Part shown: positions 52,177 to 61,189 of the stretch, piece by piece | How the letters are laid out: every line of letters starts with the position of its first letter | Numbering within the stretch: position 1 is the first letter of the stretch | NCBI RefSeq assembly: GCF_001278115.1 | Contig: NZ_LIYD01000005.1 | Location: 581,197 to 645,196, forward strand | Source of the DNA: Flavobacterium akiainvivens | Lineage (GTDB): Bacteria > Bacteroidota > Bacteroidia > Flavobacteriales > Flavobacteriaceae | Direction: 5' to 3' | Length of the DNA: 64,000 nt | Program-made: the position numbers and the translations under genes | The notes under the pieces: model-generated | Seen by the model: only the letters and a program-made list of their open reading frames with translations | What the model was told of the DNA's origin: nothing | The model's database searches: none

Positions 52177-52689
52177 ATGAAAAAAATAATATACTTATTT
52201 TGCATAATAGCATTTACAAACCTTGCAACAGCGCAAAATAATGAAGTAAGTAACGACCCTGAATATCAGTTGCATTATAACAAGTATAAAGAACTATATC
52301 TAAAACGTATTTTTTCAGAAGCTTATATAAATTATGAGAAAGTTTTTGATCACTACAAAAAAATGATCAATTATGAACATAATAAATATAGGATTTTAAA
52401 TGTAAAAGATCTTGGTGCCTGGACAAGGGCTCATCTTTCTGATACTAAATTTAAAAGCATTAAAGAAGCAGATGATGAATGGATTAAGCTTTTAGACGCA
52501 ACAGAATTAGAAAGGAAACAGAATAATGAATTTGATACATATCAATATAAAGTTTTGAAACTGCCCTATGGCCCACGTTTAATGGCATTAGTGCTTATAG
52601 ACATTATGACTGTAATCCCGGAACATTATGGCCTTTCCAAAGAAAAGGTAGACGGGTTAAAAGAATATTTAAAAAAACAAAAGCAATAA
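52177..52689 (+). CDS. Small secreted protein of unknown function, 170 aa
   Basis: Signal peptide MKKIIYLFCIIAFTNLATAQ, then a helical, Lys/Tyr-rich protein with no family I know. It is markedly AT-rich in comparison with flanking genes, so it may be recently acquired or lineage specific. It ends just before the fumC terminator, tail to tail with fumC. Its start follows a 90-bp spacer containing no strong promoter match. Confidence 0.65.
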   Translation: MKKIIYLFCIIAFTNLATAQNNEVSNDPEYQLHYNKYKELYLKRIFSEAYINYEKVFDHYKKMINYEHNKYRILNVKDLGAWTRAHLSDTKFKSIKEADDEWIKLLDATELERKQNNEFDTYQYKVLKLPYGPRLMALVLIDIMTVIPEHYGLSKEKVDGLKEYLKKQKQ

Positions 52690-52690
52690 A

Positions 52691-52716
52691 AAGAGGCTGC
52701 CAATGGGCAGCCTCTT
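52691..52716 (-). terminator. Terminator of fumC
   Basis: Perfect 11-bp stem AAGAGGCTGCC / GGCAGCCTCTT with an AATG loop; T tract on the minus strand, 19 bp past the fumC stop. Confidence 0.93.
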
Positions 52717-52735
52717 AAATTATAAGTAGTATCAA

Positions 52736-54133
52736 TTATTTAAGTGATCCCACCATATCTTCCGGCTTAACCCATGCGTCAAAATCTTCAGGGGTTACAT
52801 AGCCCAGGTGCACGGCCTCCTCTTTAAGCGTTGTGCCGTTTTTGTGGGCAGTCTGCGCAATTTCGGCAGCTTTGTAGTAGCCAATTTTGGTGTTAAGCGC
52901 TGTAACCAGCATCAGTGAGTTATCTACAAGCTCTTTAATGCGGGTGTAGTTAGGCTCAATACCCTGTGCACAGTGCTCATCAAACGATATACATGCATCG
53001 CCTATAAGGCGTGCAGACTGCAGGAAGTTTGCCGCCATAACCGGCTTGAATACGTTAAGCTCATAATGGCCCTGTGCACCGCCAAAAGCAATGGCAACAT
53101 CATTGCCTATAACTTGCGCGCACACCATGGTAAGCGCTTCGCACTGGGTAGGGTTAACCTTGCCCGGCATAATAGAAGAACCCGGCTCGTTTTCAGGGAT
53201 AAGTATTTCGCCAATACCACTGCGTGGGCCTGAAGCCAGCATACGGATATCGTTAGCTATTTTGTTTAGTGAAACCGCAAGCTGCTTAAGCGCGCCGTGT
53301 GCCTCTACAATGGCATCATGGCTGGCAAGGGCTTCAAACTTGTTAGGCGCCGTTATAAACGGGTGGCCTGTAAATTTGGCAATGTATTCGGCTACTTTTA
53401 CGTCGTAGCCTTCAGGGGTGTTAAGGCCTGTACCTACTGCTGTACCGCCCAGGGCAAGTTCGCTAAGGTGTGCAAGGGTATTTTTGACTGCCTTAATGCC
53501 ATAGGTAAGCTGTGCGGCATAACCGCCAAGCTCCTGGCCCAGCGTTAGGGGAGTGGCATCCATAAGGTGTGTACGGCCTATTTTAACCACATTCATATAC
53601 TCCACAGATTTTGCCTTAAGCGTATCGCGAAGTTTTTCAACTCCCGGTATGGTAACCTCTACAACGGCTTTGTATGCAGCAATGTGCATGCCGGTAGGGT
53701 AGGTATCGTTGCTGGATTGCGACTTGTTAACATCGTCATTAGCTTTTAGCACGGGCTCGCCTTCACCTATTTTGCCGCCTGCCAGCACCTGCGCGCGGTT
53801 GGCTATAACCTCATTAACGTTCATATTGCTCTGTGTACCAGAACCGGTTTGCCATATAACAAGCGGAAACTCGGCATCAAGGGCACCGGTAAGTATTTCA
53901 TCGCACACCTGGCCTATAGCATCACGCTTTTCTGCGCTAAGCACACCCAGGTCGTGGTTGGCATAAGCAGCAGCTTTTTTAAGATAGGCAAAACCCTCTA
54001 CTATCTCTTTCGGCATAGAGCCAGACGGGCCTATCTTAAAGTTATTGCGCGAACGTTCTGTTTGGGCACCCCAGTACTTGTCTGCAGGTACTTTCACTTC
54101 ACCCATGGTGTCTTTTTCAATCCTGTATTCCAT
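52736..54133 (-). CDS. fumC: Class II fumarate hydratase
   Basis: A 465-residue iron-independent fumarase of the TCA cycle, interconverting fumarate and malate as a homotetramer. The family signature [13 protein letters not shown] (about 315-327) is intact, as are the substrate loop [19 protein letters not shown] (about 97-115) and [10 protein letters not shown] (about 185-194) with the catalytic His. The length is typical. A -7 box TAATTTTG lies at 54225-54218. There is no neighbour of related function; it is monocistronic with its own terminator. Confidence 0.96.
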   Translation of the reverse strand: MEYRIEKDTMGEVKVPADKYWGAQTERSRNNFKIGPSGSMPKEIVEGFAYLKKAAAYANHDLGVLSAEKRDAIGQVCDEILTGALDAEFPLVIWQTGSGTQSNMNVNEVIANRAQVLAGGKIGEGEPVLKANDDVNKSQSSNDTYPTGMHIAAYKAVVEVTIPGVEKLRDTLKAKSVEYMNVVKIGRTHLMDATPLTLGQELGGYAAQLTYGIKAVKNTLAHLSELALGGTAVGTGLNTPEGYDVKVAEYIAKFTGHPFITAPNKFEALASHDAIVEAHGALKQLAVSLNKIANDIRMLASGPRSGIGEILIPENEPGSSIMPGKVNPTQCEALTMVCAQVIGNDVAIAFGGAQGHYELNVFKPVMAANFLQSARLIGDACISFDEHCAQGIEPNYTRIKELVDNSLMLVTALNTKIGYYKAAEIAQTAHKNGTTLKEEAVHLGYVTPEDFDAWVKPEDMVGSLK

Positions 54134-54217
54134 TTTTGTAAAATGTTTGTGGTTGTAATGTTTAAGTTAATGGCTTTGTTAACTGTCTGGCTGTGTGCAG
54201 GCAATTTTAAAGCCAGC

Positions 54218-54225
54218 CAAAATTA
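54218..54225 (-). promoter_or_regulatory. -7 promoter element of fumC
   Basis: TAATTTTG on the minus strand fits the consensus and would give a 5' UTR of about 80 nt. No clear -33 element. Confidence 0.45.
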
Positions 54226-54291
54226 AGCATAAATGCCACGGCGGGAAAAGGATTTCGTAATTAATTTTTAATGATTTTAAACTAAAATAGG

Positions 54292-54322
54292 TTGCGTTAA
54301 CAAATTATTACCCTTATATTTG
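54292..54322 (+). promoter_or_regulatory. Consensus promoter of small membrane protein gene
   Basis: TTG at 54292-54294 and TATATTTG at 54315-54322 are 20 nt apart, matching the Bacteroidota consensus. The ATG follows 30 nt later. Confidence 0.6.
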
Positions 54323-54351
54323 GTGCATAATTCAAAAAAATTCCGGAAAAC

Positions 54352-54516
54352 ATGTTTGAATTTCAAGAGTACCTTGGTTTCCTTTTATTCTTAACTATTG
54401 CTACCATAGGCTTTTGGCTTATGATGTTCCTTGTAAGCTTTGTGTTTTACTGGGTGGGCGGTGCTACCGTTGAGCTTATTAAAGAAAAAAGGGCTGAGAA
54501 AAAGCTTGTGCAATAA
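54352..54516 (+). CDS. Small membrane protein, 54 aa
   Basis: A 54-residue frame with one long hydrophobic stretch, FLLFLTIATIGFWLMMFLVSFVFYWVGG, given here only as its central half IGFWLMMFLVSFVFYW, followed by a basic tail (KEKRAEKKLVQ). It has a consensus promoter 30 nt upstream and an intrinsic terminator 21 nt downstream, and lies alone between fumC and the DUF892 gene. The transcription unit is thus well marked although the product is tiny. It may be a membrane regulator or a subunit of a larger complex. No known family. Confidence 0.7.
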   Translation: MFEFQEYLGFLLFLTIATIGFWLMMFLVSFVFYWVGGATVELIKEKRAEKKLVQ

Positions 54517-54536
54517 GCGCTATTGCATTTAAGACA

Positions 54537-54565
54537 AAGAAGCTTCCTAAACAGGAAGCTTCTTT
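54537..54565. terminator. Bidirectional terminator
   Basis: AAAGAAGCTTCCT-AAAC-AGGAAGCTTCTTTTT. It serves the small membrane protein gene on the plus strand and the DUF892 gene on the minus strand. Confidence 0.92.
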
Positions 54566-54588
54566 TTGTTTATAGCCTTTAGAGGTTG

Positions 54589-55206
54589 TTAATCCATTTC
54601 GGCAGCATCAAAGTTAATGGTGTTATAAGCTGCTTCGGTAAGTTGTATATCGGCTGCTTTTTCTTCTTCAAGGGTAATATGCAGCAGGCTGGCTATTTCA
54701 TCAAGCCCCAGTGTTTTGGCAAAAGCCACGATAGTGCCATAGGTAGCTATTTCATAATGTTCTACTTTTTGGCAGGCAGCAATAATACCGGCATCGCGCA
54801 CAGGTCCGGGCTCAGTACTTTCCATAATATCCTGTCCTTCTTTAAGCAGGCCATCCATAGCCTCACATTTTTTTCCTACTGCTTTTTTGCCTATCTTTTC
54901 AAAAGCCTGTTCCAGTCTGGTTATTTGCTCTTCGGTTTCGCTCAGGTGGTTTTCAAGCCCCTCTATAAGGTTAGTGTTAGTAGCGTTTTTAGCCATTTTA
55001 GGCAATGCCTTGCTAAGCGCTTTTTCTGCCCAGTAAATGTCTTTCAGGCAGTCTATAAACAATTCTTTCAGGCCTTCGGCTGCGGTGCTTTTTGCTTTTA
55101 CCATACCTCTGGCAGATGGGCGCGTGGCAGTGGTTTTAGATGCATTGTTTTTTGCTGTAGTTTTAGAAGCCGTGCTTCTTGTTCTTGTGGTGGTTTTAGT
55201 TGCCAT
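54589..55206 (-). CDS. DUF892 ferritin-like protein with basic tail
   Basis: A 205-residue protein. Residues 1-45 are a Lys, Ala, Ser, Thr-rich low-complexity tail (TKTTTRTRSTASKTTAKN and more) like that of histone H1 or bacterial histone-like proteins. The rest (about 45-200) is a four-helix YciF/DUF892 ferritin-like bundle: LFIDCLKDIYWAEKAL, ENHLSETEEQITRLEQAF, EHYEIATYGTIVAFA with the paired Glu/His ligands, and LEEEKAADIQL. YciF-type proteins are stress-linked and may hold a diiron site. The basic tail suggests it also binds DNA. A -7 box is at 55254-55247. Confidence 0.85.
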   Translation of the reverse strand: MATKTTTRTRSTASKTTAKNNASKTTATRPSARGMVKAKSTAAEGLKELFIDCLKDIYWAEKALSKALPKMAKNATNTNLIEGLENHLSETEEQITRLEQAFEKIGKKAVGKKCEAMDGLLKEGQDIMESTEPGPVRDAGIIAACQKVEHYEIATYGTIVAFAKTLGLDEIASLLHITLEEEKAADIQLTEAAYNTINFDAAEMD

Positions 55207-55246
55207 TTCTTGTGTGTTTTAGTTATTTTTATATCGTGTTCTGTAT

Positions 55247-55254
55247 CAAAAATA
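55247..55254 (-). promoter_or_regulatory. -7 promoter element of DUF892 gene
   Basis: TATTTTTG on the minus strand matches TAnnTTTG; TTTTGTTG about 24 nt upstream may be the -33 part. The 160 bp spacer up to 55370 shows nothing else. Confidence 0.45.
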
Positions 55255-55370
55255 GCCAATGCATAATGTGCTGACAGCCAACAAAATCTTAAAACAAAAC
55301 ACGCTAAGAATAGTTTAACTCTGCTTGTAATATATTACTTATAAGGCACTTAAAGCCTTTACATTTTGTT

Positions 55371-55856
55371 ATGATAAAAGCGTTTGCACCCATTGTGAAT
55401 GATAAAAGCCGCATATTAATACTTGGTACCATGCCGGGCGAAAAAAGCCTGCAATTGCAGGAATATTATGGCAACCGGGGTAACCGCTTCTGGCCTATAC
55501 TATTTAGTATTTTTGGCAGGGAGCTTTCGCAAGATTACAATGAAAAAGTAAAGTTGCTTACTGATAATGGTATTGCCGTGTGGGATGTTTTGGCCTACTG
55601 CCACCGTGAGGGCAGCCTCGATAGTAATATTAAAAACGAGGTAGCCAATGATTTTGAATCTTTTTACAAGCAGTATCCCGGCATAACACACGTGTTTTTC
55701 TCAAGTAAAAATGCCGCAGCCTATTATGATAAATATGTGGGCAGGAGAGAGGGTATTGTATATAATACGCTACCATCGCCCAGTGGTGCAAACGCTACTA
55801 TGACTCCCGCACAAAAGCTACAAGCATGGCAAGAAATGATAGCATCTTTGTTATAG
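55371..55856 (+). CDS. DNA-deoxyinosine glycosylase-like, UDG superfamily
   Basis: A 161-residue repair glycosylase. ILGTMPGEKSLQ (about 17-28) is the motif of the family that removes deoxyinosine or uracil from DNA, and YYGNRGNRFWPIL follows at about 30-42, with the Phe/Trp that flanks the flipped base. The segment LPSPSGANA (about 140-148) supplies the second motif in the place of HPS. Cytosolic and single domain. The exact base preference cannot be told from sequence. It is alone with its own upstream spacer. Confidence 0.9.
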   Translation: MIKAFAPIVNDKSRILILGTMPGEKSLQLQEYYGNRGNRFWPILFSIFGRELSQDYNEKVKLLTDNGIAVWDVLAYCHREGSLDSNIKNEVANDFESFYKQYPGITHVFFSSKNAAAYYDKYVGRREGIVYNTLPSPSGANATMTPAQKLQAWQEMIASLL

Positions 55857-55926
55857 CAGGAAAAATCTTGTAAAGAAAATTGTAATTAATTGTAATGAAA
55901 TTTTTCACACAGCATTTAAAAATATC

Positions 55927-55934
55927 TATCTTTG
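55927..55934 (+). promoter_or_regulatory. -7 promoter element
   Basis: TATCTTTG, 32 nt upstream of the ATG at 55967. No clear -33 element. Confidence 0.5.
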
Positions 55935-55966
55935 TTGCCAAATTATAAGCCATTGAGGCACAAGCT

Positions 55967-56443
55967 ATGAAAAGGATTTTTTGGGTTATTATAATGTTTG
56001 TCTCACTAATGGCTATGGGCCAGTCAAACAGTTTTTTGGCAAGCAGCAATAAGCTGGTTTGGGAAAACGTGTTTATTACAAACGATACCAATATACAGGC
56101 CTTTATATCACGCCATTCTAAGCTTAAGATAACATCTGCAGATCAAAATATTATTAAAGGTAATGCGGCGGGTATTCGCAATACATGTCCGGAGACTTCT
56201 GTCTTTATGAAAGATAATGTGAGCTTTAATTTTGAAATTGAGTCGAGCGATGGTAAATATCGTGTTACTGTAACCAACATTATTTTTACTAAAAAGAATG
56301 CTAAGAAGGGAACAATTGCTGAAAATTATTTTATTAAAGACGGCCAGATATTAACTACAGGAACACTACCGGCCGACCTTAATTGTATTGATGCTTATTT
56401 TAACCGTATTTTTAATACTACACTCTACAAAAACAGGCAGTAA
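55967..56443 (+). CDS. Secreted protein of unknown function, 158 aa
   Basis: Signal peptide MKRIFWVIIMFVSLMAMGQ, then a compact domain of about 135 residues. The arrangement LVWENVFITNDT...IIKGNAAG...NFEIESSDGKYRVTVTNI resembles DUF4468-like TBP-fold domains found in Bacteroidota envelope proteins, but the match is loose. No lipobox or sorting domain. It has its own -7 box and is not in an obvious operon. Probably periplasmic with an unknown role. Confidence 0.7.
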   Translation: MKRIFWVIIMFVSLMAMGQSNSFLASSNKLVWENVFITNDTNIQAFISRHSKLKITSADQNIIKGNAAGIRNTCPETSVFMKDNVSFNFEIESSDGKYRVTVTNIIFTKKNAKKGTIAENYFIKDGQILTTGTLPADLNCIDAYFNRIFNTTLYKNRQ

Positions 56444-56629
56444 AAAAACGGTATCATAACACCTGATTTACAATATTTTACTATCTTTATAAGCAAATGA
56501 CCTAAGGGCCTCACTTTACCCCTTTATATTTTTGTTTACCGGCACTTGTTAGTAATAAAAATAAGCGTTTCCGGGAGGATATACTCCTTTCTTATCGGTT
56601 TTAAGAATGAACACAAATTTATCGGGATT

Positions 56630-56839
56630 ATGAAAACCTTCAGCCTTATCCTTTCGCTTACTGCTTTTAGTGCAACATTGTATTTTTTAGTAACCGATTT
56701 CCCTGATGTAACCACACTTAACGGGTTAATTTACTTTGGCATAATGCTCATTCTGCTCATGGTGTGTGTAACCGGAATAATTATTAACTGGCCGCTGCTG
56801 TCGCGCATACACAACCGTTTTAGGCTTAGCTATAAATAA
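56630..56839 (+). CDS. Small two-helix membrane protein, 69 aa
   Basis: I start at the ATG at 56630 (MKTFSLILSLTAFSATLYF), where the hydrophobic segment begins; an earlier in-frame start adds 28 less plausible residues. Two helices (about 4-22 and 33-55) are separated by a short acidic loop and end in a basic tail. No known family. It is 36 bp ahead of the FMN reductase gene and may be cotranscribed. The frame is small but coherent, with start and end codons as expected for a membrane protein of this size. Confidence 0.6.
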   Translation: MKTFSLILSLTAFSATLYFLVTDFPDVTTLNGLIYFGIMLILLMVCVTGIIINWPLLSRIHNRFRLSYK

Positions 56840-56875
56840 GGGATTTTTGTATATTGGCATAAAAAACCAACATAC

Positions 56876-57418
56876 ATGAAATTACTTGCCTTTGCAGGAA
56901 GCAGCAGTACGCAATCCATCAACAAAAAGCTGGTTACTTATGCAGCCGGTCTTTTTAGTGCCGCCACCGAAACACAAATACTTGACCTTAACGATTATGA
57001 GCTGCCGCTTTTTAGTGTAGACCGCGAAAAGCTGATTGGGCAGCCTCCCATAGCGCGCCAGTTTCTTGATAAGATAGAGTGGGCTGATGTACTTTTTATT
57101 TCTGTAGCCGAACACAACGCAGGTATGACTGCCGCCTTTAAGAATATTTATGACTGGGCTTCACGCCAAAAAAAGCTGGTGTTTGATAATAAGCCTGTCT
57201 TGCTGATGTCTACTTCGCCCGGGCGTAATGGTGGCCTAAATGCCCTTGAAGCTGCACAAATAAGTCTTAAGCACTACGGAGGCGATATAAGGGCAACGTT
57301 TTCACTACCCTCATTCAGCCATAATTTTGATACAGAAGCCGGTGTTATATCCAATAAAGAGCTTGATGATGCGTTAAAAGATATAATCACCCATTTTAAC
57401 TATGCACCCAGGGCTTAA
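56876..57418 (+). CDS. NAD(P)H-dependent FMN reductase
   Basis: A 180-residue flavodoxin-fold reductase. The FMN phosphate loop is AFAGSSSTQSINKKL (about 5-19), and the second FMN contact lies at AEHNAGMTAAFKNIYDWAS (about 79-97). The STSPGRNGG segment (about 116-124) completes the flavin site. It moves electrons from NADPH to FMN, azo compounds or quinones. It overlaps the next gene (DUF2459) by 17 bp, so the two are coupled. Cytosolic, no anchor. Confidence 0.92.
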   Translation: MKLLAFAGSSSTQSINKKLVTYAAGLFSAATETQILDLNDYELPLFSVDREKLIGQPPIARQFLDKIEWADVLFISVAEHNAGMTAAFKNIYDWASRQKKLVFDNKPVLLMSTSPGRNGGLNALEAAQISLKHYGGDIRATFSLPSFSHNFDTEAGVISNKELDDALKDIITHFNYAPRA

Positions 57419-58082
57419 GCAGGTTCTTCGCTTTACAAAACGTTTTGTATTAGCTATACTTATTTTTATAGGCACCTATCTGCTGGCGGTAGCCATACTT
57501 TCGCATATTACCGTTAACCGCCACCCGGCACAGGGTGGTGATATTCCGATTTACATAAACAGTAACGGCGTACATACCGATATTGTGGTGCCTATTAAAA
57601 ATGATGTAAAAGACTGGACGAAAGATATACTCTTTACCCATACAAAAGCAAACGATACCATTGCGAATTATGTGGCATTTGGCTGGGGTGATAAGGGTTT
57701 TTACCTCAATACGCCCGAGTGGAGCGACCTTAAGGCAAGCACAGCTTTTAAGGCGGCATTCTGGCTGGGAACAAGCGCCATGCATACCAAATTTTATAAA
57801 TCGCTTAACGAAGATGAAAGCTGTAAAAAAGTGATGATAACCCGTCAGGATTATGCTCTGCTGGTTAAATATATACAGGATAGTTTTGATGTGCAGGACA
57901 ATCATGTGATTTGGATAGAAAACCAGTCATACGGCCGCTATGATGCTTTTTATGAGGCAAAACGCACTTATAGCCTTTTTTATACCTGTAACACCTGGGC
58001 CAACAGTGCCCTAAAGGCGGCCAATCAAAAGGCTGCATTATGGACGCCATATGAGGGTGGGATTTTTTGCCATTACGAATAA
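57402..58082 (+). CDS. TIGR02117/DUF2459 family membrane protein
   Basis: A 226-residue protein with one N-terminal membrane helix (about 12-33) and a soluble part outside the cytosol. The family pattern is NSNGVHTDIVVPI (about 49-60) and FGWGDKGFYLNTPEW (given as 90-104), with a Cys near the end (YTCNTWANSALKAA) that sits like a papain-type catalytic residue in an unusual order. The family is uncharacterised and was named for occurrence near urease genes. It overlaps the FMN reductase gene by 17 bp. Confidence 0.88.
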   Translation: MHPGLKQVLRFTKRFVLAILIFIGTYLLAVAILSHITVNRHPAQGGDIPIYINSNGVHTDIVVPIKNDVKDWTKDILFTHTKANDTIANYVAFGWGDKGFYLNTPEWSDLKASTAFKAAFWLGTSAMHTKFYKSLNEDESCKKVMITRQDYALLVKYIQDSFDVQDNHVIWIENQSYGRYDAFYEAKRTYSLFYTCNTWANSALKAANQKAALWTPYEGGIFCHYE

Positions 58083-58172
58083 GGAGCTATTAAGCTATCC
58101 TGATTGCTTTTTTAGTTAAGAAGATCAATAGTTCAACAGTTTTTTTGGCAAGATATTTGAATTTTAGAAGCC

Positions 58173-59138
58173 ATGAAGAAAATATTTAATACGATACTAA
58201 TCATTTTATTTAGCACGACTTTTGTAAATGCCCAGGACTTTGCCAAAGTAGATGCCGCTGTAAAAGTCTATCCGTCTTTTGCTGATACCGATAAATTTGC
58301 CGAAAAAGTAAAAACCGATTTTACCCGTGATGACGAAAAAGCCCGCGCCATATTTACCTGGATTGCCCTTAATGTAAAGTACGACCTTGGAGCATATGGG
58401 GTTAATGAAAAGCCTGTAGCCTACAGTTATAAAACTGAACAGGAAAAGCTAAACCTCCAAAAGAAATTTCGTGAAGACCTTTCGCAGAAAACATTAAAAT
58501 CTAAAAAAGGCGTATGCCAGGGCTATGCCACGCTGTATGAGGTGGTAGCCCAAAAGGCCGGTCTTGAAGCGGCTATGGTTACCGGTACGAGCAAATCGCA
58601 CCCTATGCATATAGGCAAAGCACCCGGCGCCAGCGACCACGCCTGGAATGCCGTAAAAATTAACGGCCAGTGGAAACTGCTCGATGCTACCTGGGGCGCC
58701 GGCGTTGTAACCGGTGAGAAACCTGCGTTTGCCTTTAAGTTTAACGATGCTTATTTTTTTGCCGAACCCGATACGTTTTTCCTTAACCATTTTCCCGATG
58801 ATAAAAAATGGTTGCTGACCAATAAGACTGAAGCCGACTTTGCCAACCTGCCGCTTATTTATGGTAACGCCCTTAGCGAAGGCTATGAGTTTACCGCCCC
58901 AACAGGAGGTACGTTTACCAACAGGCCCGGCGGTATAATTGGGTTTGCGGTAAAAAATCTTAAACCTGATGATAAAGTGCATTATGCCTTTAGCCAGGAG
59001 CGCAAATACATGCCTGTAACCCTTACGGCTAACGGTGATGCAAAAACATTTCAGGTGCCGTTAACGGCTAAATCAGCGGGTACGCTTACTATTTATGTCA
59101 ACCAGAAATCAGTGGCGGCATACCGGATAAATAAATAA
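58173..59138 (+). CDS. Secreted transglutaminase-like domain protein
   Basis: A 321-residue exported protein (signal peptide MKKIFNTILIILFSTTFVNAQ). The transglutaminase-like domain (about 40-200) has all three catalytic residues in order: Cys in KGVCQGYATLYE (about 113), His in DHAWNAVKING (about 155) and Asp in LLDATWG (about 169). The rest, after about 215, is a beta-rich domain. Such proteins in Bacteroidota are presumed peptidases or crosslinking enzymes of the periplasm. A terminator follows directly and it precedes parE, with which it shares no function. Confidence 0.88.
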   Translation: MKKIFNTILIILFSTTFVNAQDFAKVDAAVKVYPSFADTDKFAEKVKTDFTRDDEKARAIFTWIALNVKYDLGAYGVNEKPVAYSYKTEQEKLNLQKKFREDLSQKTLKSKKGVCQGYATLYEVVAQKAGLEAAMVTGTSKSHPMHIGKAPGASDHAWNAVKINGQWKLLDATWGAGVVTGEKPAFAFKFNDAYFFAEPDTFFLNHFPDDKKWLLTNKTEADFANLPLIYGNALSEGYEFTAPTGGTFTNRPGGIIGFAVKNLKPDDKVHYAFSQERKYMPVTLTANGDAKTFQVPLTAKSAGTLTIYVNQKSVAAYRINK

Positions 59139-59158
59139 GACTATTTTCTTAAGGTTAT

Positions 59159-59210
59159 AAGCCGTATTGCAAAGGATGTTAAAAAAAATCTGCATTACGG
59201 CTTTCATTTT
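59159..59210 (+). terminator. Terminator before parE
   Basis: AAGCCGTATTGCA / TGCATTACGGCTT, a 13-bp stem with one mismatch, then TTCATTTTTT. Confidence 0.85.
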
Positions 59211-59252
59211 TTGAGGTTTTGCGCTATATTAGCGGAAAATCCCAAATTTTAG

Positions 59253-61103
59253 ATGGCCGAGCAAAATCAGTACACCGAAGATAATATACGTTCACTCGAC
59301 TGGAAAGAGCATATCCGCATGCGCCCCGGTATGTATATCGGCAAGCTGGGAGATGGTTCATCACCCGATGACGGTATCTATATCCTTGTAAAAGAGGTTA
59401 TTGATAACTCTATAGACGAGTTTGTTATGGGCACGGGTAAAACCATTGAGGTTACAGTAAAAGACAAAACCGTTACCGTGCGCGATTATGGCCGTGGCAT
59501 TCCGCTTGGCAAGGTGGTAGACGTTGTAAGCAAAATGAATACCGGCGGTAAGTACGATTCCAAGGCGTTTAAAAAATCGGTTGGTTTGAACGGTGTGGGG
59601 ACAAAAGCAGTAAATGCCCTTAGTAATTACTTCAGGGTAGAGTCAGTTCGCGATAATCAGCTAAAGGCTGCGGAATTCTCGGCAGGCGAAATTACCGTTG
59701 AAGAAGACGTGGTAGAAACTACACGCCGCAAAGGTACTAAGGTTACCTTTACAGCAGACGATACTATCTTTAAAAACTACAAATACCGTAACGAGTACAT
59801 TGTTAAGATGCTCAAAAATTATTGTTACCTCAATACCGGGCTGACAATAATTTTTAACGGCGAAAAATACTACAGCGAAGATGGCCTTAAAGACCTTTTA
59901 GGCGAAACCATTGCCGCAGAAGACCGTATTTATGACATTATCCACCTTAAGGATGATGACATAGAAATAGCCATGACGCACAGTAAAACCCAGTACAGCG
60001 AAGAATATTATTCGTTTGTAAACGGGCAAAACACCACACAGGGCGGTACCCACCTTGGAGCGTTCCGTGAGGCTATAGTGCGCACTATTAAAGAATTTTA
60101 TAATAAGAACTTTGAGGCTTCAGACATCCGTAAGTCAATCGTAAGCGCCATAAGCGTTAAGGTAGAGGAGCCTGTGTTTGAATCTCAAACCAAAACCAAG
60201 CTGGGTTCTACCGAAATGGGGCCTGACGCACCCAGTGTACGTACTTTTGTAAACGATTTTATAAAAACCAAGCTCGACAACTTTTTGCACCGCAACCCCG
60301 AAACGGCCGATGCGCTGCTTAAAAAAATACTACAGGCAGAACGCGAGCGCAAAGAACTGAGCGGCATACGCAAGCTGGCGCGCGACAGGGCCAAGAAAGC
60401 CAGCCTGCACAACAAAAAGCTGCGCGACTGCCGTGTGCACCTTCCCGATGCCAAAAACCCCCGCAGCCTTGAGAGTACCCTGTTTATAACGGAGGGCGAC
60501 TCGGCCTCAGGGTCTATAACAAAATCAAGGGATGTAAACACCCAGGCGGTATTCAGCCTTCGCGGTAAGCCGCTTAACTCATACGGCATGACCAAGAAGA
60601 TTGTGTATGAAAACGAGGAGTTTAACCTGTTGCAGGCCGCCCTTGATATTGAGGAGGATATGGAAAACCTGCGCTACAATAATATTGTAATTGCTACTGA
60701 TGCTGACGTAGACGGTATGCACATACGCCTGCTGCTCATTACGTTCTTTTTGCAGTTCTTTCCTGAGCTTATTAAAGAGAACCATTTGTATATTTTGCAA
60801 ACCCCGCTGTTCCGTGTGCGTAATAAGAAAGAAACCATTTACTGTTATAGCGACGAAGAGCGCCGTGCAGCAATAGAAAAGCTAAAAGGCAAACCCGAAA
60901 TTACACGATTTAAAGGGCTTGGCGAAATTAGCCCTGATGAGTTTAAGCATTTTATAGGCCAGGATATAAGGCTCGACCCGGTACTGATGGATACTACAAC
61001 TTCCATACAAAACCTGCTGGAGTTTTATATGGGCAAGAATACACCGGACAGGCAGGACTTTATTATTAATAACCTTAAGGTAGAGCTTGACGTAGTGGAG
61101 TAG
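59253..61103 (+). CDS. parE: DNA topoisomerase IV subunit B
   Basis: A 616-residue ATPase subunit of a type IIA topoisomerase. The GHKL ATPase fold (about 1-225) has E48 in [18 protein letters not shown] and [11 protein letters not shown] transducer domain follows, then TOPRIM (about 408-520) with EGDSA near 415 and DADVDGMH near 480, and the C-terminal RFKGLGE. The length is short as for ParE rather than GyrB. The partner gene parC follows 86 bp downstream, so this is a two-gene operon. It separates sister chromosomes. Start at the ATG at 59253. Confidence 0.92.
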   Translation: MAEQNQYTEDNIRSLDWKEHIRMRPGMYIGKLGDGSSPDDGIYILVKEVIDNSIDEFVMGTGKTIEVTVKDKTVTVRDYGRGIPLGKVVDVVSKMNTGGKYDSKAFKKSVGLNGVGTKAVNALSNYFRVESVRDNQLKAAEFSAGEITVEEDVVETTRRKGTKVTFTADDTIFKNYKYRNEYIVKMLKNYCYLNTGLTIIFNGEKYYSEDGLKDLLGETIAAEDRIYDIIHLKDDDIEIAMTHSKTQYSEEYYSFVNGQNTTQGGTHLGAFREAIVRTIKEFYNKNFEASDIRKSIVSAISVKVEEPVFESQTKTKLGSTEMGPDAPSVRTFVNDFIKTKLDNFLHRNPETADALLKKILQAERERKELSGIRKLARDRAKKASLHNKKLRDCRVHLPDAKNPRSLESTLFITEGDSASGSITKSRDVNTQAVFSLRGKPLNSYGMTKKIVYENEEFNLLQAALDIEEDMENLRYNNIVIATDADVDGMHIRLLLITFFLQFFPELIKENHLYILQTPLFRVRNKKETIYCYSDEERRAAIEKLKGKPEITRFKGLGEISPDEFKHFIGQDIRLDPVLMDTTTSIQNLLEFYMGKNTPDRQDFIINNLKVELDVVE

Positions 61104-61107
61104 TTTT

Positions 61108-61134
61108 AGTTGTCAGTTGGCAGCTTAAGACAGT
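61108..61134. repeat. Short intergenic repeat
   Basis: TAGTTGTCAGTTGGCAGC occurs between parE and parC; GTCAGTTGGCAG-type strings recur in Flavobacteriia intergenic DNA. No gene or regulatory site is visible in this spacer. Confidence 0.3.
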
Positions 61135-61189
61135 TTTTGCTTGTCTTTCAGCGATAAAAAAACAATCTTTTAAATATCATTTTTTATAA

